Positions 51,426 to 60,850 of a stretch of DNA of 64,000 bases are shown piece after piece. The position numbers were made by a program, and so were the translations under genes. Under the pieces are notes generated by a model. It saw only the letters and a program-made list of their open reading frames with translations, made no database searches and was not told the origin of the DNA. Positions within the stretch are counted from its first letter, which is position 1. Each line of letters begins with the position of its first letter. Source of the DNA: Flavobacterium caseinilyticum (GTDB taxonomy: Bacteria; Bacteroidota; Bacteroidia; Flavobacteriales; Flavobacteriaceae); NCBI RefSeq assembly GCF_004349085.1, contig NZ_SMFM01000009.1, positions 62,001 to 126,000 of the forward strand, written 5' to 3'.

Positions 51426-51513
51426 ATTAGATTTAAAATGTTTCTTAAATTATATAAAAGAGAGTGCAAATAGGAATTATTTAAAACCCTAATTTGATCC
51501 TTCGTTAATGTTA

Positions 51514-51591
51514 TTATGAAAAAATGGTAGCCATTCCAAGCAAACCTGAAAGCATTAATACACACTTCCAACAATTGAGTCTTTTGTTCAT
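51514..51591 (-). CDS. Possible 25-residue membrane peptide
   Basis: ATG 51591 to TAA 51514 encodes MNKRLNCWKCVLMLSGLLGM then ATIFS: a CWKC pair followed by a single transmembrane-like stretch. It lies 25 bp downstream of the DUF1345 gene on the same strand. Its size and composition are those of small regulatory subunits, but without conservation data it may be chance. Confidence 0.3.
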   Translation of the reverse strand: MNKRLNCWKCVLMLSGLLGMATIFS

Positions 51592-51616
51592 TTTCTAAAT
51601 TTTTTATATTAAATAG

Positions 51617-52300
51617 TTATTTAAAACTGGCAATACTATTAATAGTCAGTGCCACAATAATTGTATTGAACGCAAATGAAATTAGACTGTGCAACAAAAC
51701 AAATCTTCTGATAACCTTTGAGCTTACTTGGACATCTGAAACTTGAAATGTCATACCAATTACGAATGAGAAATAGGCGAAATCAATATAATCAGGCTCC
51801 TCCTTACAAGGAAATTTGATACCTCCAACATTACTACCCGTTTTTAATTGATTATGGTCGTGATATAAGTGTGCATACCGAATTGTAAAAATTGTATGAA
51901 GCAATGTCCACGACACTAAAATGGGCGATAATGAAACGATTGCATCAAATATTCTGTTAAAGGACGATTCTTCTGTACCTTTTAAAAGAAGTAAAGTACC
52001 AAACAAACTAACACAAACAGCAATGAGCACTATCGTAAAAATCACTTTAAGTCCATCATCCTGACGATCTACCACCTCACATAGATCTTTATTTGTGGTA
52101 GTAAAAAACAATGCCCAGCTAAATATAATTAGAGAAAGACAAAAGATATCCCAGGATAAAATTATCCTGTTTTTAATATCAATTTTAAAAAACAGTAAAA
52201 TGAAATACAACAATAATGATAAGGTAAGACAAATTATTATCTTTTTTATTCCGCTAGTATTTCGCAGAAAACTATATTTTGTTGTTTTCATATTCAGCAA
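51617..52300 (-). CDS. DUF1345 membrane protein
   Basis: A 227-residue (or 224 from the second Met) inner-membrane protein with about five helices. DUF1345 hallmarks are ILVSWTLLHTIFTIRYAHLY and CKEEPDYIDFAYFSFVIGMT followed by FQVSDV. The domain's function is not established. Located between an HMBD lipoprotein and the Czc operon, on the same strand as both. The nucleotide start at 52300 overlaps the end of a short upstream frame. Confidence 0.88.
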   Translation of the reverse strand: MLNMKTTKYSFLRNTSGIKKIIICLTLSLLLYFILLFFKIDIKNRIILSWDIFCLSLIIFSWALFFTTTNKDLCEVVDRQDDGLKVIFTIVLIAVCVSLFGTLLLLKGTEESSFNRIFDAIVSLSPILVSWTLLHTIFTIRYAHLYHDHNQLKTGSNVGGIKFPCKEEPDYIDFAYFSFVIGMTFQVSDVQVSSKVIRRFVLLHSLISFAFNTIIVALTINSIASFK

Positions 52301-52445
52301 TTAATGATTTTTCTAATATTATTTTGGGGGCATAGTCTTCATCAATTAATTTACTATCACAACCGCCAATACAAATAATACTAGCAGTTTTAGATAGTCT
52401 TAAATTTTCTAATTGCCCATAACGTTTTAGGATATTTTTTATCAC
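52272..52445 (-). other. 5'-truncated gene remnant upstream of DUF1345
   Basis: A continuous frame read through ~68 codons with no ATG (first possible GTG at 52445): RIERSVIKNILKRYGQLENL, then RLSKTASIICIGGCDSKLID, then EDYAPKIILEKSLIAEYENN. It overlaps the DUF1345 start, as in an operon. I do not recognise the family. It is either the tail of a gene cut by rearrangement or a small GTG-initiated protein. Confidence 0.4.
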
Positions 52446-52506
52446 ACTTCGTTCGATTCGAGCTATTGTTGTGAATAAAATTTACTAATGCTTCTTAAAC
52501 TACTTA

Positions 52507-53757
52507 TTAATGTGTATGCTCACCGCCACCTTTCATAGCAGACAGTAAATAAAAAGCTCCTTTAATTACAATTTTTGCATCGGCAGGAATTGCTTCAACA
52601 AATTTCACTTCGGTATACCCTAAATCTGTTGTTCCTGGTACAACTTCTATTGCTTTGAAATGTACTTCGTTGTGTCCTTCTTCCTCGCCAACAGCTTCTT
52701 CAGAATGTGCTTCGCCTTCTTTGTGTTCGTGAGCTTCTGCTTTTTTACCTGTGGCTTTTTCTTCGTGTTCTTCTTGGATATAGACAAAGTATTTATCTCC
52801 ATTTTTTACAACAGCATCTTTGGGTAGGGCAGGGACGGTTGCATTTTTAATATTGATATTGGCAGAAACATACATTCCAGAAATTAAATCTTTGGAATCA
52901 GCTGGATTAATTTTGGCGTGAACAGCAACGGTTTTGCTTTCATTTGAAAAGGATTTATTGATACCAAATATTTTTCCTTTAATGGATTTGTTTCCTTGAT
53001 TAGTCAAAATAAAGTCTATCGTTTGCCCCACAGAAATTGATTCCAAATCTTTTTCATAAACGTTTAAGTCCAAGTGCATCTGGCTATTATCCACGACTTC
53101 AAAAAGGGTTATTCCTGTTTCGGCAAATGCTCCTTTGGCAATGCTGATTTTTCCAACATAACCGGATATTGGTGAAACTATCGGTACCAAACTTGATCCG
53201 CTTGTACTCATATTCAGGGCTTGCAATTTGTTTTTTGCAGCTTTTGCTCTGGCTCTTTCAACAGCTAGTTTTGATTTTACTTCCTGAAGTACTTTTCTAG
53301 GGTTTACATTTTCATCAGTTAATGTCTTCTGGCGATTGTATTCTAATTGCAGGTATTCAATATTGGCAACAGCCGAATTATAATCTTCCTGCATTCCAAC
53401 TACTTCTAAATTTTGAATAGTTGCCAGTACTTTTCCTTTGTTTACATACGTGCCTTCTAAAACAAAAATATCCTTAACCGTTCCTCCAATTAAGGTTGAA
53501 ATGTTAGCCATATTTTGTGGTGGAACTGTCGTATATCCATTGGCTTTAATCACTAAATTAAGATTCCTGTTTTCTACAGAACCTGTTTGAATACCAACTG
53601 TTTTGAATTGTAAGGCTGTTAATGCTACTTCGTTTTCTGATTTTTCTTCTTCGTGACCTGCTTCTTCTGTTTTCTTTTCTCCACAAGAGGTGAGAAGTAG
53701 TAAGAATAAAGTATTAAGTATTAAGAAAATTTTGAATTTTGAATTTATATTTTTCAT
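52507..53757 (-). CDS. czcB: RND efflux periplasmic adaptor (CzcB-type)
   Basis: A 416-residue lipoprotein adaptor (lipobox LFLLLLTSC). Lipoyl halves (LIGGTVKDIFVLEGTYVNKG; SPISGYVGKISIAKGAFAET), alpha-hairpin, and beta-barrel regions in order. Near the C-terminus is a long His/Glu-rich insertion (EEHEEKATGKKAEAHEHKEG, then EGHNEVHF), typical of Zn/Co/Cd adaptors and different from the HMBD-carrying CusB proteins. It starts 11 bp after the CzcA-TolC fusion gene. Confidence 0.92.
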   Translation of the reverse strand: MKNINSKFKIFLILNTLFLLLLTSCGEKKTEEAGHEEEKSENEVALTALQFKTVGIQTGSVENRNLNLVIKANGYTTVPPQNMANISTLIGGTVKDIFVLEGTYVNKGKVLATIQNLEVVGMQEDYNSAVANIEYLQLEYNRQKTLTDENVNPRKVLQEVKSKLAVERARAKAAKNKLQALNMSTSGSSLVPIVSPISGYVGKISIAKGAFAETGITLFEVVDNSQMHLDLNVYEKDLESISVGQTIDFILTNQGNKSIKGKIFGINKSFSNESKTVAVHAKINPADSKDLISGMYVSANINIKNATVPALPKDAVVKNGDKYFVYIQEEHEEKATGKKAEAHEHKEGEAHSEEAVGEEEGHNEVHFKAIEVVPGTTDLGYTEVKFVEAIPADAKIVIKGAFYLLSAMKGGGEHTH

Positions 53758-53768
53758 TTTGAGAAATT

Positions 53769-56700
53769 TTATTTGTTAGAAATAGATGGAAATTGCAATT
53801 GAATAGCACTTTGATTATAAGCATTGGTAGCTTCGGCATTTTGCTTTTTGATGTCGATAGCCTGATTCAAAAAACTGATGTAATACCAATAACTCATATC
53901 ACCATTGGCATAACTTTTTTGAGCCGTTGCAATTATTTGTTCTGCATATAGCAAACCTTCCTTTTGATAATAATCTAATGCTTTTTGTTGCTTTTCGAAA
54001 TCATTTTTCAATTCCTGCATTTGTAATTTCAAAGTCAATTTATTTTTGTCTAATTCTAATTGGGATTGCGAAATACTGATAGCAGATGCTTTAGCTTTAG
54101 CTGAATTTACCCCACCAAATAAAGGAATTTGTAAACCTGCCGTAAACCCTTGAAAATAAGATTTGGTATCAATGGTTTGTCCAAAATAACCTAATCCTAA
54201 TTTTGGTGTTCGCAATGCTTTAAAAGTATTGGCTTCTTTTTGATACACCGAAATTTGCTGTGTATAATAATCGGTTACCAACGTTTCTACTTTGGATTGG
54301 TTTTCATTCGGTTGAAATGAATATTGCATTGGCGTTGTACTATCGGGTACAATATTCTCTTCCGTTTGAATAAAAAATTGTAATTGTTTTTGGTAAATTG
54401 CCAAATCAAATTCGAGTTGCGCTTGCTGTGTTTCTATTTCTTTTGACTTTGCTTTGGCACTGATTACTTCAATTTTTCCGCTTTCGCCTGTTTCAAAACG
54501 TAGTTCTGCATTCTTTAGGAATTTAGAATAAATTTCCAATAAATCTGCATTTAGTTTTTGTACAGAAACACCATATAAATATTGATAGTAGGCGATTGTT
54601 ACTGCTTTTTCGATTTCATATTCGGATAATGCTTTTCGTTTTTCAGCTAGTTTCACCAATTCTTCCTGCAATTGACGATTGGCTTTTGTAATTCTTCCAA
54701 TTGGAAAATACTGCTGTATCGAAACATTGCTATCATAATATTTACTATTGAATTGCCCACCCTGATATTGCACTTGCAAAGGATCTGCTTGAAATGCTGT
54801 CTTTTTCAGAACCGTTTGTTTCTCAATTTCCTTATCAGCAATCTTTAAATCAATATTATTGGTTTTTGCAATTTCGATAGCTTTTTGTAATGAAATAGGC
54901 TGGCTATTTTGAGCAAAAGAAAAACTACTTATCAATAAAACTATTAGGGTAACGATTGGTGTTTTTATTTTTCTTCTTGCTTTAATTCCTTTTTCAAACA
55001 ATAAATAAAGTATTGGTAAAACAATCAACGTCAATAATGTAGCCGATAATAATCCTCCAATAACAACCGTTGCCAATGGTTTTTGTACTTCAGCTCCACC
55101 GCTGGTGGATAATGCCATTGGCATAAATCCTAAAGACGCAACAGCAGCTGTCATTAAAACAGGTCGTAACCGTGTTTTTGTACCCATTAAAACTCTTTGT
55201 AATGGATCGGTTATTCCTTCAGATTTCAATTGATTGAAATAAGAAATCAATACAATTCCGTTTAACACTGCGATTCCGAAAAGGGCTATAAATCCAATTC
55301 CTGCCGAAATACTGAAAGGCATTCCCCTCATCCATAGTGCGAAAACACCTCCAATGGCTGATAATGGGATGGCGGTAAATATTAGCAAAGATTGTTTCAT
55401 ACTATTGAAAGTAAAATATAGCAGCACCATTATTAATGCTAATGCAATAGGTAAAGCAACCGAAAGTCTTTTAGTAGCTTCAATCAAGTTTTCGAATTGT
55501 CCTCCATAAGTAACATAATAACCTGGGGGAAGTTTGAAATCTTTATCAAGTTTAGCCTGAATTTCTTCGACAACGCTTTTTATATCTCGACCACGAACGT
55601 TTAATCCAACAGTAATTCTACGTTTACCATTCTCACGAGAAACCTGAACAGGGCCTTGCTCATAAGAAACCGTTGCTACTTGTGATAGTGGTACTTGTTG
55701 TCCGTTTGGTAAAGGAATAAATAGATTACTCACATCTGTAATATCTGTTCGGCTAGCTGCATCCATTCTCACCACTACATCAAATCGTTTGCTTTCTTCA
55801 TAGATTTTACCTGCGCTTTCTCCTGCAAATGAAGAGCGGATGATTTGGTTGATATCGGTAATATTCAAACCATATAATGCAATTTTATTGTAATCGTATT
55901 TTACAGTAATTTGCGGTAAGCCTGTTACTTTATCTGCTTTTAAGTCTCCAATGCCTTCAATATTATTGACTTTAGCAATCAATTCTTTGGCTTTAGTATC
56001 TAAAATTTCTAAATCATCACCAAAAATTTTAATGGCTATATCACTTCGGCTTCCGGTCATTAACTCGTTGAATCGCATTTGAATTGGTTGTGAAACTTCA
56101 ATATTAGCACCTGGAATGGCTTCCATTTCTTCTTTCATTGCATTGGCTAAATCTTCCCAATTGTCGTAATCACCTGTCCATTCACTTTTGTCTTTAAGTA
56201 CAATAATCATATCCCCACTTTCTATAGGCATTGGATCCGTTGGAATTTCACCACTTCCAATTTTGGTTACTATGGTTTTAATTTCGGGAAATTTAGCTTT
56301 TAGAATTTTTTCATATTCTGTGGTTGTTTTTACCATTTGCGAAAGCGAACTTCCGGTCATAATTGTAGCATTTAAGGCTAAATCTCCTTCTTCAATTGTT
56401 GGAATGAATTCGCCACCCATATTTTGAAAAATTACTAGCGCCAATACAAATAGACCTAATGAAATTGCCAAAACTGCTTTTTTGAAACGCAATGCTTTTT
56501 CTAAAAACGGGGTATATATTCCCTCGAACCAAGCCATCATTCTATCACTAAAATTGGTTTTGTGTTCTGTATTTTTGGATAAGAACATCGCACTCATCAT
56601 TGGTACATAAGTTAAAGACATAACAAATGCACCTATTACTGCAAATCCTACTGTCATTGCCATTGGTCGGAACATTTTACCTTCTGTGCCAACTAATGCC

Positions 56701-58088
56701 AGGATTGGCAAATACACGATTAAGATAATTATTTCCCCAAAAGCGGCACTGTTTCTAATTTTGGAAGCCGATTGATATACCTCTTCATCCATTTCAGATT
56801 GGGATAAATCTTTTTTTCTTTTGAGTTTTTGCAAATGATGCATTGTTGCTTCGACAATTATAACCGCACCATCGACAATAATTCCAAAATCGATTGCTCC
56901 TAAACTCATTAGATTTCCGCTTACTCCAAAGGTATTCATCAAAATCACAGCGAAAAGCATTGATAATGGAATTACAGATGCTACAATTAGTCCTGCACGA
57001 AGATTTCCAAGAAATAAGATCAATACAAATATTACTATTAATGCACCTTCCAATAGGTTTTTAGTAACAGTTCCTATGGCACTATCTACTAATTTTCCTC
57101 TATCGATAAAAGCTTCAGCAACCACTCCCTCTGGAAGAGTTTTGTTGATCTGATCCATTTTTTCTTTTACTCTATTGACAACTGCACTTGAATTTTCTCC
57201 TTTTAGCATAAGAGCCATTCCACATACAATTTCTCCTTTTCCGTCTTTAGTAGATGCCCCATAACGTAGTGCTACACCTTCTCTAACTTCGGCTACATTT
57301 CGAATTAAAATAGGTGCACCGTTTTTATTGGCAACCACTATATTTTCTAAATCTTTGATGCCTGTAGCCATACCAACACCACGAATGAAATAAGAGTATT
57401 GGTCTTTTTCAATGTAAGCACCGCCTGTGTTTTGATTATTTTTTTCTAAAGCCTCAAAAATATCGGTAATGGTTATTCCTAAACTATTTAGTTTATTTGG
57501 ATTAATAGCCACTTCGTATTGTTTTAATTTTCCTCCCCAGGTACTGACTTCGGCAACACCTTCAATACCCTGTAATTGTGGAGTGATAATCCAATCCTGA
57601 ATGGTTCGTAATTTTACGGCATCGTATTTATCTTCATAGCCTTTTTTGGCATATACATCGTATTGATATATTTCTCCTAGACCTGTAGAAATAGGTCCTA
57701 ATTCTGGAGAACCTGCATATTTAGGTATGTTTTCTTCAGCTTGCTTTAAGCGTTGAAAAATTTGCTCTCTTGCCCAATATATATCTACATCGTCTTTGAA
57801 AACAACAGTTACCACAGATAATCCAAAACGAGAAATGCTTCGTAATTCAATTACTTTTGGAATCGTTTTTACAGCTTGTTCGAGTGGATAGGTAATTAAT
57901 TGTTCTACTTCCTGACTTGCTAAAGTAGGGGCAGTAGTAATTATTTGTACTTGATTATTAGTTACATCTGGCAAGGCATCCAGCGGTAAATTTTTAATAG
58001 AATAACTTCCCCAGGCTATAAGCACAAGGGTAAATAAGAGTATAATGAACTTGTTCTTTATACTAAATTGTATGATTTTGTCTAACAT
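53769..58088 (-). CDS. czcA: CzcA-type RND pump fused to a TolC-family channel
   Basis: A 1439-residue fusion. Residues 1-~1040 form a complete heavy-metal RND permease with 12 helices; the TM4 signature SLGAIDFGIIVDGAVIIVEA is that of the Zn/Co/Cd (HME1) group, and its periplasmic domains (GGEFIPTIEEGDLALNATIM) look complete. A signal-peptide-like segment follows (TPIVTLIVLLISSFSFAQNS), then ~380 residues of TolC/CzcC type (ISLQKAIEIAKTNNIDLKIA...). The buried signal implies the two parts arose by gene fusion; processing there could release a mature outer-membrane channel. With czcB it makes a complete divalent-metal exporter. Confidence 0.93.
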   Translation of the reverse strand: MLDKIIQFSIKNKFIILLFTLVLIAWGSYSIKNLPLDALPDVTNNQVQIITTAPTLASQEVEQLITYPLEQAVKTIPKVIELRSISRFGLSVVTVVFKDDVDIYWAREQIFQRLKQAEENIPKYAGSPELGPISTGLGEIYQYDVYAKKGYEDKYDAVKLRTIQDWIITPQLQGIEGVAEVSTWGGKLKQYEVAINPNKLNSLGITITDIFEALEKNNQNTGGAYIEKDQYSYFIRGVGMATGIKDLENIVVANKNGAPILIRNVAEVREGVALRYGASTKDGKGEIVCGMALMLKGENSSAVVNRVKEKMDQINKTLPEGVVAEAFIDRGKLVDSAIGTVTKNLLEGALIVIFVLILFLGNLRAGLIVASVIPLSMLFAVILMNTFGVSGNLMSLGAIDFGIIVDGAVIIVEATMHHLQKLKRKKDLSQSEMDEEVYQSASKIRNSAAFGEIIILIVYLPILALVGTEGKMFRPMAMTVGFAVIGAFVMSLTYVPMMSAMFLSKNTEHKTNFSDRMMAWFEGIYTPFLEKALRFKKAVLAISLGLFVLALVIFQNMGGEFIPTIEEGDLALNATIMTGSSLSQMVKTTTEYEKILKAKFPEIKTIVTKIGSGEIPTDPMPIESGDMIIVLKDKSEWTGDYDNWEDLANAMKEEMEAIPGANIEVSQPIQMRFNELMTGSRSDIAIKIFGDDLEILDTKAKELIAKVNNIEGIGDLKADKVTGLPQITVKYDYNKIALYGLNITDINQIIRSSFAGESAGKIYEESKRFDVVVRMDAASRTDITDVSNLFIPLPNGQQVPLSQVATVSYEQGPVQVSRENGKRRITVGLNVRGRDIKSVVEEIQAKLDKDFKLPPGYYVTYGGQFENLIEATKRLSVALPIALALIMVLLYFTFNSMKQSLLIFTAIPLSAIGGVFALWMRGMPFSISAGIGFIALFGIAVLNGIVLISYFNQLKSEGITDPLQRVLMGTKTRLRPVLMTAAVASLGFMPMALSTSGGAEVQKPLATVVIGGLLSATLLTLIVLPILYLLFEKGIKARRKIKTPIVTLIVLLISSFSFAQNSQPISLQKAIEIAKTNNIDLKIADKEIEKQTVLKKTAFQADPLQVQYQGGQFNSKYYDSNVSIQQYFPIGRITKANRQLQEELVKLAEKRKALSEYEIEKAVTIAYYQYLYGVSVQKLNADLLEIYSKFLKNAELRFETGESGKIEVISAKAKSKEIETQQAQLEFDLAIYQKQLQFFIQTEENIVPDSTTPMQYSFQPNENQSKVETLVTDYYTQQISVYQKEANTFKALRTPKLGLGYFGQTIDTKSYFQGFTAGLQIPLFGGVNSAKAKASAISISQSQLELDKNKLTLKLQMQELKNDFEKQQKALDYYQKEGLLYAEQIIATAQKSYANGDMSYWYYISFLNQAIDIKKQNAEATNAYNQSAIQLQFPSISNK

Positions 58089-58184
58089 TGAAATATTATA
58101 ATGAATTAGAAATCAGCAAATAGAATATTTGCCATTATTTGTGAAAAGGTCACAATTTTCTAACCCGAAATTACTCGGGCATCA

Positions 58185-58508
58185 TTATGCTATTTGAGGC
58201 GGTTGCCAAATACTTCCGAAGAAATTGGAAGCAAAAATAGATTTATAGAATGGCTCTTTGGTTTTTATAACCGCAGAAATTAAAGGAAAATCGAATTTAA
58301 TTGGAAAATGACTTAATATTTGCACTCCACAACAATTGCAAGCGCAGAAAGGAGAACACAAATCTTTTTCTTTATTGTGGGAATGGTTTTCTTTATAGGA
58401 GGAAAGTTCCTTTGATGTATGTACCAAACTATTTACTTCCAAATCAGCACAAGGCAAAAATGAAAGTGCTGTTAGATAAATTGATAGTATGAGGTTCATC
58501 CATTTCAC
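58185..58508 (-). CDS. DUF6660-type small secreted Cys-rich protein
   Basis: A 107-residue protein with an N-terminal signal (LILSIYLTALSFLPCADLEV). The middle has CSPFCACNCCGVQIL (five cysteines within 10 residues). The C-terminus FASNFFGSIWQPPQIA is the tail shared with 38282-38650 and 39366-39722. From memory this pattern is that of DUF6660, a family found beside metal RND operons of Bacteroidota. It is the first gene upstream of czcA; the role is probably metal binding. Confidence 0.78.
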   Translation of the reverse strand: MKWMNLILSIYLTALSFLPCADLEVNSLVHTSKELSSYKENHSHNKEKDLCSPFCACNCCGVQILSHFPIKFDFPLISAVIKTKEPFYKSIFASNFFGSIWQPPQIA

Positions 58509-58617
58509 TAATACAAAAGTAACAATAAAATTTATATGATTTAGGGATTAATTAATTTTTATTATTATATTTTTATTTAATACGAAATATTTATTGGTCT
58601 CAAAAATAGTTAAAACT

Positions 58618-59175
58618 ATGCACTTTAGTGCATTTCGCTTTTAGCTTCTAAAAATGTACTTTTGGAGTATGGATTTTCAAAGGTCAAATGGGCATACAGT
58701 TTCGCGCTTAACAGTTCATGTAGTTTGGGCTACCAAGTATCGTTATGCAGTTTTGCAAGGAGATATAAAAGTTCGTTGCCGAACAATTTTGATACAAATT
58801 TGTGAAGCAGAAGGGCTTCAAATTTTGAAAGGAGTTGTGTCTAAAGATCATGTTCACATGCATATAGAATATCGTCCTTCTCAAGATGTAAGTAGTTTGG
58901 TAAAGCTAATGAAAGGCCGTTCTTCAAGGAAGTTGCAAATGGAATTCCCAGAATTAAAGAAAAGATATTGGGGGCGTCATTTCTGGGCAATTGGTTTCGG
59001 ATGTTGGAGTACAGGTAATATAACAGATGAAATGGTAAATGAATATTTGGAACATCATAGAAATCCAAATGAAAATGGTAATGACAACTTCATAATAGAA
59101 GATTAAAGGTTTCGCAACCTTGCAGACTTTCAGTCTGCCAAACCAAATCTATGGACTTTCAGTCCATAGTGGTTT
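58618..59175 (+). mobile_element. IS200/IS605-family insertion sequence
   Basis: A TnpA gene flanked by hairpins of the kind recognised by single-strand transposition. The left one is ATGCAC-TTTA-GTGCAT (58618-58633). The right end has GCAGAC-TTTCA-GTCTGC (59122-59138) and CTATGGAC-TTTCA-GTCCATAG (59149-59169), extended by AAACCA/TGGTTT (59140-59145 and 59170-59175). There is no terminal inverted repeat or target duplication, as expected. Exact ends are uncertain. No TnpB is present. Confidence 0.85.
58669..59106 (+). CDS. tnpA: Y1 (HUH) transposase TnpA of an IS200-type element
   Basis: About 145 residues (from ATG 58669; a start at 58654 is also possible). HUH motif HVHMHIEY, preceded by the family-typical LTVHVVWATKYRYAVLQGDI, RYWGRHFWAIGFGCWSTGNI, and catalytic Tyr in MVNEYLEHH. 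All motifs are intact, so the element may be active. It sits between the czc operon and the oxidoreductase operon. Confidence 0.92.
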   Translation: MDFQRSNGHTVSRLTVHVVWATKYRYAVLQGDIKVRCRTILIQICEAEGLQILKGVVSKDHVHMHIEYRPSQDVSSLVKLMKGRSSRKLQMEFPELKKRYWGRHFWAIGFGCWSTGNITDEMVNEYLEHHRNPNENGNDNFIIED

Positions 59176-59201
59176 AGTTAGCTTTGCCTAAAATTTAATT
59201 T

Positions 59202-60407
59202 ATGCAAATGAAAACAATACACTTTTTTTTTTGGGTTATACCAATACTCTTGATCCTGTTATTCACATCTTGTGATGAAAATTATACTGAAATTCCTGCT
59301 GATGATGAAGTTTTAGATGGAACCGTTGAAGGGCTCTCCCATGAAGAGTTAGCACGTTTCTTAAAAGGTGATGCGGCATTCAATGAGGTTTTTACCCGTG
59401 AAACAGGACTTGGTCCTACCTTTGTTGCGTCAAGCTGTATCAGTTGTCATGCTGGCGACGGTAAAGGACACCCCTCTACCACACTTACCCGTTTTGGACA
59501 AATTGATGAAACAGGAAACTTGTTCCTAAACCAAGGTGGCCCACAATTACAAAATAGATCGCTACCCGGATTTTTACCCGAACAAATCCCATCTGGAGCT
59601 ACTTTTGCTAAATTTACGCCACCAGCAAATACAGGTTTAGGATTTTTAGAATCTGTTACAGATGCAACTATCCTGGCAATGGCAGATCCTAATGACGTTA
59701 ATGGCGATGGAATATCGGGTGTTCCAAACTGGATAGACATTCCTGACTTTGTAATCCCAACATCAAATGCTGTTTCACAAAACGGAAAATATATAGGCCG
59801 TTTTGGCAAAAAAGCCGCGGCTTTTGATTTATTGCACCAAACCGTAAATGCTTACAACCAAGACATCGGAATTACCTCTATATTCAATCCTATTGACGTT
59901 TATACTAATCTGGAAATTGATCCTGAAATTGCGACAAGTACCGTAAACGACGTTGTTTTTTACTTGCAAACATTAAAAGCACCAATTCAACGCAATCAAG
60001 GTGATGCAGTTGTTAAACAAGGAGCAACCATTTTTAACCAAATTAATTGCGCAAGCTGTCATAAATCTGAATTGAAAACAGGTTATTCACCTATTAAGGC
60101 CCTTTCAAATAAAACATTCGCTCCTTACACCGATTTGTTATTACACGATATGGGAAGCGGTTTAGACGATGGTTATACTGAAGGAAGCGCAAAAACTTAC
60201 GAATGGAGAACACCACCACTATGGGGAATAGGGCTTTCTGAAGACGCACAAGGAGGGAACTATTTCTTAATGCACGATGGTAGAGCAAATAGTATTGAAA
60301 GTGCCATTTTAATGCATGGTGGCGAAGCAAACAACAGTAAAACAGGCTATCAAAATCTTTCACAATCAGACAGAGAGGCATTACTAAAATTTATAAAATC
60401 ATTGTAA
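59202..60407 (+). CDS. Di-haem c-type oxidoreductase (DHOR/DUF1111)
   Basis: A 401-residue periplasmic lipoprotein-like protein (WVIPILLILLFTSC). Two covalent haem motifs, CISCHAGDGKGHP and CASCHKSELKTG, in the DHOR/thiol oxidoreductase family; the typical LPGFLPEQIPSGATFAKFTP, DPNDVNGDGISGVPNW and LMHDGRANSIESAILMHGGE are present. Substrate unknown; some relatives act in iron uptake. It is 2 bp from a Rieske gene and 4-bp linked to a porin-like gene. A TAGCTTTG (-7-like) at 59179-59186, right next to the IS200 end, may start transcription. Confidence 0.9.
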   Translation: MQMKTIHFFFWVIPILLILLFTSCDENYTEIPADDEVLDGTVEGLSHEELARFLKGDAAFNEVFTRETGLGPTFVASSCISCHAGDGKGHPSTTLTRFGQIDETGNLFLNQGGPQLQNRSLPGFLPEQIPSGATFAKFTPPANTGLGFLESVTDATILAMADPNDVNGDGISGVPNWIDIPDFVIPTSNAVSQNGKYIGRFGKKAAAFDLLHQTVNAYNQDIGITSIFNPIDVYTNLEIDPEIATSTVNDVVFYLQTLKAPIQRNQGDAVVKQGATIFNQINCASCHKSELKTGYSPIKALSNKTFAPYTDLLLHDMGSGLDDGYTEGSAKTYEWRTPPLWGIGLSEDAQGGNYFLMHDGRANSIESAILMHGGEANNSKTGYQNLSQSDREALLKFIKSL

Positions 60408-60409
60408 TT

Positions 60410-60850
60410 ATGAACAGAAAAGATTTTTTAAAAACATGTGGTTTTGGTTGTTTAGCAGGAATTTCAACTCTTACTTTATTACAAAGCTGCAGCACATCTA
60501 AAATTTTGGAAAAAGAGATAAAAGGTTCAGATATTCTAGTTCCATTGACTGATTTTGAAATCAAAAATAAGGGAATCATAGAATATAAAAAATACGTAAT
60601 CATACAAAACGAAAAACTGACCCATCCTATTTGTGTTTATCGTTTTGACGCGAATAATTATAGCGCACTATTTATGCAATGCACTCATCAAGGAGCAGAA
60701 CTGCAGGTTTTTGGAGATAAATTACAATGTCCGGCACATGGAAGTGAATTTAGCAACAAAGGAAGTTTAGAAAACGGCCCGGCTGATAGAAATTTACGAA
60801 ATTTTCCGATCATAATAGATAACGGCACCCTTAAAATATCATTAAAATGA
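60410..60850 (+). CDS. Rieske [2Fe-2S] lipoprotein
   Basis: A 146-residue periplasmic protein with a lipobox-like segment (LTLLQSC) that also has the twin-arginine-like start MNRKDFLKTCGFGCLAG. Both Rieske motifs are intact: QCTHQGAEL (C-x-H) and CPAHGSEFSNKG (C-x2-H). It carries one electron. The preceding DHOR gene ends 2 bp away and the next gene overlaps by 4 bp (ATGA), so the three proteins probably form one electron-transfer/porin unit. Confidence 0.92.
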   Translation: MNRKDFLKTCGFGCLAGISTLTLLQSCSTSKILEKEIKGSDILVPLTDFEIKNKGIIEYKKYVIIQNEKLTHPICVYRFDANNYSALFMQCTHQGAELQVFGDKLQCPAHGSEFSNKGSLENGPADRNLRNFPIIIDNGTLKISLK

